From Sulfurospirillum sp036802865 (GTDB lineage: Bacteria; Campylobacterota; Campylobacteria; Campylobacterales; Sulfurospirillaceae): a DNA stretch of 64,000 nucleotides. Below are positions 59,130 to 64,000 of the stretch, piece by piece. The stretch covers positions 248,001 to 312,000 of the forward strand of contig NZ_DAIRVK010000002.1 of NCBI RefSeq assembly GCF_036802865.1, in the 5' to 3' direction. How positions within the stretch are numbered: position 1 is the stretch's first letter; every line of letters begins with the position of its first letter. The position numbers and the translations under genes were made by a program. The notes under the pieces were generated by a model. The model did no database searches. It was given only the letters and a program-made list of their open reading frames with translations, and was not told the origin of the DNA.

Positions 59130-60459
59130 AAAAATTATAGAGCGCATTGAAGGCGAAGCTACATTGGAGCTTGAGTGGGAAAATGAACAGGTCAGTTTTG
59201 CCAAAATCAAATTTTTTAATTACCGTGGTATTGAAGAAATCTTAAAAGGGCGACCTTTGTTGGATGCGCTTGCTCTTACCCCTCGTGTCTGTGGTATCTG
59301 TTCGCACTCACATGCTATTGCTTCAGTGCTTGCTATAGAAGAGTGTTATAAAAGTGCAGGGGAATCGTTACTGATAAATCAAAAAGCCAAAGATATTCGT
59401 GAGATTGCTTTGAATGCTGAGAAGATCCATAACCATATTAAATGGTATTTTTTTACGATTTTACCAGAGCTTAAAAAGGTTTCTGATCCAAAATATGGTG
59501 GGAACGCTTTTAAAGATACACAATGGTTTACTGCCCAGCGTGCGATTATGGAAAGCCTGAAAATGGGCGCTCATTTTACGGGTCAGTGGCCACATGGTTC
59601 GTTTGTGATGGCAGGCGGTGTGACGTGTGATCCCCTGAGAAGTGATCTTATTAGTGCGCATGGGTGTTTAGATGCTGTGATTGCTTTTTGTGAAGAGCAT
59701 TTTTACGGGATGGGGTTGGAAGAGTTTTTGAGCTTTGACTCAGCCTTGCAAGTAATGGCTTCACCTTCAGCGCTTTCGCAAGGTATTGATGAGATGCTCA
59801 AACACGGGTTTGATCGCTTGGGCAGAAGTTTTGATCGTTTCTTAGCTTTAGGAGACTCTTTTATGTACGAGGGAAGTCTTAAGGCTTCAAAAACTACGGT
59901 ACTGAGTGCGGATGTAAAACACGTACATGAAAGTTTAGATCATACCTTTTTTGCCGATAAACAGAATGGTTATACCTATTCTAAAAGTGCTCTCTATAAG
60001 AAGAATTTTTGTGAAGTGGGACCATTGGCACGTTTAATAGTAGCAAAAGAGCCTTTGATGCGTGATTTTCACCGTAGGTTTAAAGATGCAGCATTAACAC
60101 GTGTGGTGGCACGTGCCGTGGAGTGTGCTTACTTACTTTGGCGTACGAAAGCATTGCTCAATAACTTAGATGTAAAAGAGGCCTCTTTTAGTCCTCCCAA
60201 AAAAGATGTACATTCACTCAGTGGTGAAGGGATTGGTGTTATTGAAGCGCCACGAGGCTCACTGATCCATCATGTGAAGGTAGACCATGGTGTCATTGCG
60301 TCATATGAGATCATCACTCCTACGGTTTGGAATTTAGGTAATGGAGACCGAGATAATCCTTCGACTGCTCAAAAAGCACTTATTGGTCTAGATTCGTTTA
60401 CCAAAGCGGATTTTATTCTCAAAAGTTTTGACGTCTGTTCGGTTTGTACCACCCAATAA
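59116..60459 (+). CDS. Soluble NiFe hydrogenase large subunit, group 2-like, without C-terminal extension
   Basis: 447 aa from the ATG at 59116, overlapping the small subunit by 14 bases. The N-terminal nickel ligands are in RVC59GIC62SHSHA and the C-terminal ones in DVC441SVC444TTQ, where the chain ends. There is no peptide for an endopeptidase to remove, as in sensory hydrogenases, and the usual DPC and final His are replaced by DVC and Gln. It probably senses hydrogen or works as a slow, stable uptake enzyme. 60460-60701 after it holds a possible TATAAT (60498) and no clear terminator. Confidence 0.88.
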   Translation: MKITKKIIERIEGEATLELEWENEQVSFAKIKFFNYRGIEEILKGRPLLDALALTPRVCGICSHSHAIASVLAIEECYKSAGESLLINQKAKDIREIALNAEKIHNHIKWYFFTILPELKKVSDPKYGGNAFKDTQWFTAQRAIMESLKMGAHFTGQWPHGSFVMAGGVTCDPLRSDLISAHGCLDAVIAFCEEHFYGMGLEEFLSFDSALQVMASPSALSQGIDEMLKHGFDRLGRSFDRFLALGDSFMYEGSLKASKTTVLSADVKHVHESLDHTFFADKQNGYTYSKSALYKKNFCEVGPLARLIVAKEPLMRDFHRRFKDAALTRVVARAVECAYLLWRTKALLNNLDVKEASFSPPKKDVHSLSGEGIGVIEAPRGSLIHHVKVDHGVIASYEIITPTVWNLGNGDRDNPSTAQKALIGLDSFTKADFILKSFDVCSVCTTQ

Positions 60460-60701
60460 CAGATTGCCCTAAGGTGTGACAATTTAGCCATTTTTAATAT
60501 AATACACTTTTTATCCTCTTTTTTTGTTACATTTTTACTCCATATGATTAAAAAAGCCTTAATAATAGGCGTTTCCAGCATATTGTGAAATATTTTTTGA
60601 TTTAATGCTAAGTGAATACTCATTCAGGTAAACAAATGTTGTCTGTTTTCTGAATAGTCCCTTAACTTTTTGATCTTGGAAAATTTACACAGGAGAGATT
60701 T

Positions 60702-61859
60702 ATGGAACACGCTAAACTGTACGAAAGGCTTGCTGATAGACTTAGCAATCTTGAGAAGTTCCCCCGAATTAAGGAGGAAAAATCTATTGCGGCATTGATG
60801 GAAGAACATGGTATCAGCCGTAGAGATTTTATGAAGTGGGCAGCAGGTGTTACTGCAATGTTGTCATTACCTTCAGAATTTACACCACTTATGGCACAAG
60901 CTGCTGAGCTAACAGATCGTTTACCGGTCATTTGGTTGCACATGGCAGAGTGTACAGGTTGTAGTGAGAGTTTGCTTAGAACTGACGCACCAACAATTGA
61001 CAGTTTGATCTTTGATCATATCTCATTAGAATACCATGAGACACTAATGGTGGCCTGTGGTTGGCAAGCAGAGCACAACTTAGAGAGTGCTATTGAAAAA
61101 TACAAAGGTAAATACATCTTAATGGTTGAAGGTGGTATTCCTGCGGGCAGTAGCGAATTCTTCTTAACCGTTGGACCACATGGACAAACAGGACAAAAAA
61201 GTGCTCAAAAAGCGGCAGACTCTGCAGCAGCTATTTTTGCTATTGGTTCTTGTTCAAGTTTTGGTGGTATCCAAGCGGCTCATCCAAATCCAACAAACGC
61301 ACAACCACTCAGTAAAATCACTAATAAACCTGTTATTAATGTTCCAGGATGCCCTCCAAGTGAGAAAAACATTGTGGGTAACGTACTTCACTATATTCTT
61401 TTTGGAACCCTTCCAGCACTTGATGCGTATAATCGTCCAAAATGGGCTTATGGTCTTAGAATTCACGATCTTTGCGAAAGACGTGGTCACTTTGATGCGG
61501 GCGAATTCGTTCAAGAGTTCGGTGATGCAGGTGCTAAAAAAGGTTTCTGTCTTTATAAAGTGGGTTGTAAAGGTCCTTATACCTTCAATAACTGTTCACG
61601 CGAGAGATTTAATCAACATACTTCTTGGCCAGTTCAAGCAGGTCACGGTTGTATCGGTTGTTCAGAACCAGGTTTCTGGGATAACATGGGACCATTTGAA
61701 GAGCCTCTAGGTGATAGATTGTATAACACTGTTTACGGTGAGGGCGCTGATAAAACTGCTGATAAAGTAGGCGTAGCACTCTTAACTGCGACTGCGGTAG
61801 GTATTGCGGCTCATGCGGCGATTGCTGCGGTTAAGGGCAGTGGAAAAACTGAAGAATAA
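60702..61859 (+). CDS. hydA: Membrane-bound uptake NiFe hydrogenase small subunit
   Basis: 385 aa. A 39-residue leader precedes the Tat motif R40-R-D-F-M-K and its hydrophobic stretch. The proximal cluster uses C84-T-G-C87 in the standard form; later cluster cysteines are in GCKGPYTFNNCSRERFN and GHGCIGCSEPGFWD. A C-terminal membrane helix (about 354-376) anchors it. It matches group 1b HydA of Wolinella, passing electrons from hydrogen to menaquinone through HydC. AGGAGAG precedes the ATG. Confidence 0.95.
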   Translation: MEHAKLYERLADRLSNLEKFPRIKEEKSIAALMEEHGISRRDFMKWAAGVTAMLSLPSEFTPLMAQAAELTDRLPVIWLHMAECTGCSESLLRTDAPTIDSLIFDHISLEYHETLMVACGWQAEHNLESAIEKYKGKYILMVEGGIPAGSSEFFLTVGPHGQTGQKSAQKAADSAAAIFAIGSCSSFGGIQAAHPNPTNAQPLSKITNKPVINVPGCPPSEKNIVGNVLHYILFGTLPALDAYNRPKWAYGLRIHDLCERRGHFDAGEFVQEFGDAGAKKGFCLYKVGCKGPYTFNNCSRERFNQHTSWPVQAGHGCIGCSEPGFWDNMGPFEEPLGDRLYNTVYGEGADKTADKVGVALLTATAVGIAAHAAIAAVKGSGKTEE

Positions 61860-61874
61860 TAGAAGGATAAGATA

Positions 61875-63623
61875 ATGAGTAAAAGAATCGTAGTTGATCC
61901 AATCACCAGAATCGAAGGACACTTAAGAGTTGAAGTTATTGTAGATGACAACAACGTTGTAACAGAAGCATACTCTTCTTCAACACTTTGGAGAGGAATT
62001 GAGACTATCCTTAAAGGCAGAGATCCAAGAGATGCTGGCTTTATGGTACAAAGAATTTGTGGTGTTTGTACGTACTCACACTACAAAGCAGGTATTATGG
62101 CAGTTGAAGATGCTCTAGGAATTGAGCCTCCTCTTAATGCAAAACTCACTCGTACATTGATGAACAATGCACTTTTCTTGCATGATCACGTAGTACATTT
62201 TTATCATCTTCATGGACTTGACTGGGTTGATGTTGTTTCTGCTCTTAAAGCCGATCCACACAAAGCGGCGGCTGAGTCATTTAAATACACTGACGCTCCT
62301 ATTGCGTGTGGTGCAGATGACCTTGTTGCAACTCAAAAAAGAGTAGCCGATTTTGTTAAAAAAGGAAATCTTGGACCATTCGCTAACGCTTACTGGGGAC
62401 ATCCAACATACAAATTGACACCAGAGCAAAACCTTATTGCGGTTTCTCACTATCTTAAAGCGCTAGAGCTTCAAAGAACAATCGCTCAAATGATGGCTAT
62501 TTTTGGTGCAAAACAACCACACCCACAAAGCTTAACCGTTGGTGGTGTAACGTGCGTTATGGATCTTCAATCACCTTCACGTTTAGGTGAGTATATGACT
62601 AAATTTAAAGAAGTTGCAGATTTCGTTAATCGTGCTTACTATCCTGACGTTGTTATGGCTGGTAAGGCATATGCTGGCGAGCCAAGCGTTACAGGTGGTT
62701 TGGGTGTACCAAATCTCTTTACACAAAAAGAGTTCCAAATCAGTGCAAAAGAATTTTTATTTGATAGCGGCGTAATGATGGGCGAAGATGTTGTCAATCT
62801 TATTACGGGCAAACCATTTAAAGTTCAAACACTTGATGAGAGTAAAATTACCGAAGAAGCAACACGTGCATGGTATAAAGACAATGCAGCGTACCATCCG
62901 TATGAAGGTCGTCAAGAGCCTAATTATACAGGCTTTAAAGATGCTCAAACCATCAATGACAAAGGTGTACTTGCACCTACTAAAGTTATTGATGAAAATG
63001 GTAAATATACATGGATCAAAGCGCCTCGTTATGATGGTAAACCACTTCAAGTTGGACCATTAGCAAATATCGTTGTAAACTATGCGCTTGGTAACAAACG
63101 TGTTAAAGCTGTTGTTGATAAATTCTTGAAAGACACAGGTCTTCCAATTTCTGCAGTTGCTTCTACTCTTGGTAGAACGGCATGTCGTATGATTGAAGCG
63201 AAAGTTATTGCTGATAATGGTATGGAAGCTTTTGCATCGTTAATCAATAACTTAAAAGTTGATGATGCTACATGTACTAGTTACAAAATTGATAAAAACA
63301 AAGAGTACAAAGGTCGCTACATCGGACATGTTCCTCGTGGTGTTCTTAGTCACTGGGTTAAAATCAAAAATGGTGTAATCGAAAACTACCAAGCAGTCGT
63401 TCCAAGTACATGGAATGCAAGTCCAAAAGACGCAAAAGGCGTTAGAGGATCTTATGAAGAGTCTTTAATTGGTTTGAAGATTACAGATCTTTCTCAACCG
63501 CTTGAAATTGTAAGAATCATCCACTCTTATGATCCATGTCTTGCATGTGCTGTACATGTTATGGATACAAAAGGTAATGAGATGAGCAGTTATAAGGTCA
63601 ATGTTAACGGTGCGTCTTGCTAA
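61875..63623 (+). CDS. hydB: Membrane-bound uptake NiFe hydrogenase large subunit
   Basis: 582 aa. Nickel ligands are in QRIC62GVC65TYSH and DPC555LAC558AVH561. The 21 residues after His561 form the normal C-terminal extension cut off by a maturation protease. No signal peptide; it is co-exported with HydA through the Tat system. It oxidises hydrogen on the periplasmic side for anaerobic respiration. Confidence 0.96.
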   Translation: MSKRIVVDPITRIEGHLRVEVIVDDNNVVTEAYSSSTLWRGIETILKGRDPRDAGFMVQRICGVCTYSHYKAGIMAVEDALGIEPPLNAKLTRTLMNNALFLHDHVVHFYHLHGLDWVDVVSALKADPHKAAAESFKYTDAPIACGADDLVATQKRVADFVKKGNLGPFANAYWGHPTYKLTPEQNLIAVSHYLKALELQRTIAQMMAIFGAKQPHPQSLTVGGVTCVMDLQSPSRLGEYMTKFKEVADFVNRAYYPDVVMAGKAYAGEPSVTGGLGVPNLFTQKEFQISAKEFLFDSGVMMGEDVVNLITGKPFKVQTLDESKITEEATRAWYKDNAAYHPYEGRQEPNYTGFKDAQTINDKGVLAPTKVIDENGKYTWIKAPRYDGKPLQVGPLANIVVNYALGNKRVKAVVDKFLKDTGLPISAVASTLGRTACRMIEAKVIADNGMEAFASLINNLKVDDATCTSYKIDKNKEYKGRYIGHVPRGVLSHWVKIKNGVIENYQAVVPSTWNASPKDAKGVRGSYEESLIGLKITDLSQPLEIVRIIHSYDPCLACAVHVMDTKGNEMSSYKVNVNGASC

Positions 63624-63643
63624 AAGCGAAAGGGAGTCTAACA

Positions 63644-64000
63644 ATGAAAAGAGATATAGAATTTGAGTTCTCAGCAGGGCTTCGTTGGACGCACTGGCTT
63701 AGAGCAATTGCTATTTTTGTATTAACGGTGACAGGTTTTTACCTCACCTTTGTATTCATCGCTCCTGAAGCATCAGATGAGCCTATCCTCTTCTTGAATG
63801 CAAAGTTCAGAATGTGGCATGAAATCGCAGGGTTTTTGCTGATTGCAATCACTCTTTTTAAAACTTACCTTTTCTTTTCTGATCGTATCAGTTCAAAAGA
63901 GAGGGTATCTTTTTTAGATTTTATTAGTCCAAAGATATGGTTTCAGCAACTGAAATATTACCTTTTTATGGGGGAACACCCTCATTTAAGAGGTGTCTAT
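63644..64000 (+). CDS. hydC: Hydrogenase cytochrome b subunit, 3' end outside the window
   Basis: The first 119 residues are visible, from an ATG preceded by AGGGAG. The opening FEFSAGLRWTHWLRAIAIFVLTVTGFYL gives the first membrane helix with a haem-ligand His, and RMWHEIAGFLLIAITLFKTYLFF gives the second. It anchors HydAB and reduces menaquinone. Gene order hydA-hydB-hydC is the classical one. Confidence 0.92.
   Translation, partial: MKRDIEFEFSAGLRWTHWLRAIAIFVLTVTGFYLTFVFIAPEASDEPILFLNAKFRMWHEIAGFLLIAITLFKTYLFFSDRISSKERVSFLDFISPKIWFQQLKYYLFMGEHPHLRGVY

Overview
The window reads as a chromosomal segment of a Campylobacterota bacterium. It is most like Sulfurospirillum, judging from gene content and recalled protein resemblance; no search was run. 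Pointers are the HydABC-type NiFe hydrogenase, the flagellar gene order flgI-flgJ'-flgM-flgN-flgK, an atpB separate from the other ATP synthase genes, a short glucose-6-phosphate isomerase, and AT-rich, tightly packed operons. No rRNA, tRNA, CRISPR array, insertion sequence or replication origin was recognised, and no stretch above 300 bases lacks a gene. The first gene (an AraC regulator) and the last (hydC) run off the window.

Layout. 1-7650: an accessory redox/detoxification region with two paralogous AraC regulators, a Tat-exported hydrolase, a cupin, a NepI-like exporter, a cyclophilin-like protein, a flavodoxin-fold oxidoreductase operon and a YqhD/BdhA-like alcohol dehydrogenase. Three promoters here share the box AGAAATAGGCAA (or a close variant) at a fixed distance from TATAAT. 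7754-9714: a DNA-metabolism pair (DUF4130 protein plus radical SAM/HhH protein). 9817-11674: an HxlR regulator between two paralogous nitroreductases. 11664-15833: UbiB-like kinase, phasin-like protein, photolyase, DUF523/DUF1722 protein. 15964-18501: an inserted-looking pair, a UG/Abi-type reverse transcriptase plus a RhuM-family protein, preceded by a hairpin and closed by a long inverted repeat. 18539-23931: an aryl-acid operon (iorA, iorB, two phenylacetate-CoA ligases, an ACT protein), divergent from a sodium:solute symporter with its tiny accessory subunit. 26143-28831: the flaG-fliD-fliS-fliT-like operon. 29015-44336: a long plus-strand run that moves from rsmD and flagellar genes (flgI to flgK, with a clear sigma-28 promoter before flgM) to housekeeping genes (sulP, atpB, thiE, gatB, gpsA, a degenerate GH3 and a pseudo-dihydroorotase). 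44333-50050: a minus-strand operon glmU-coaBC-unknown-prepilin peptidase-lptF/G-truA. 50310-57545: hemerythrin, fliP, a mutarotase, mdaB, YgiQ, pgi and small genes. 57652-64000: hydrogenases. A TetR regulator is translationally coupled to a group-2-like soluble NiFe hydrogenase pair, followed by the membrane uptake hydrogenase hydABC.

Regulatory logic worth noting. The HxlR intergenic region and the mdaB promoter 42 kb away carry the same operator, CTTAC-N10-GTAAG. It lies exactly 22 bp from the -10 box in both the nitroreductase and mdaB promoters, which suggests one quinone/electrophile-stress regulon. The AGAAATAGGCAA boxes suggest a second, YqhC-like AraC regulon. A 12-bp palindrome, TTTACATGTAAA, recurs far above chance in and between unrelated genes.
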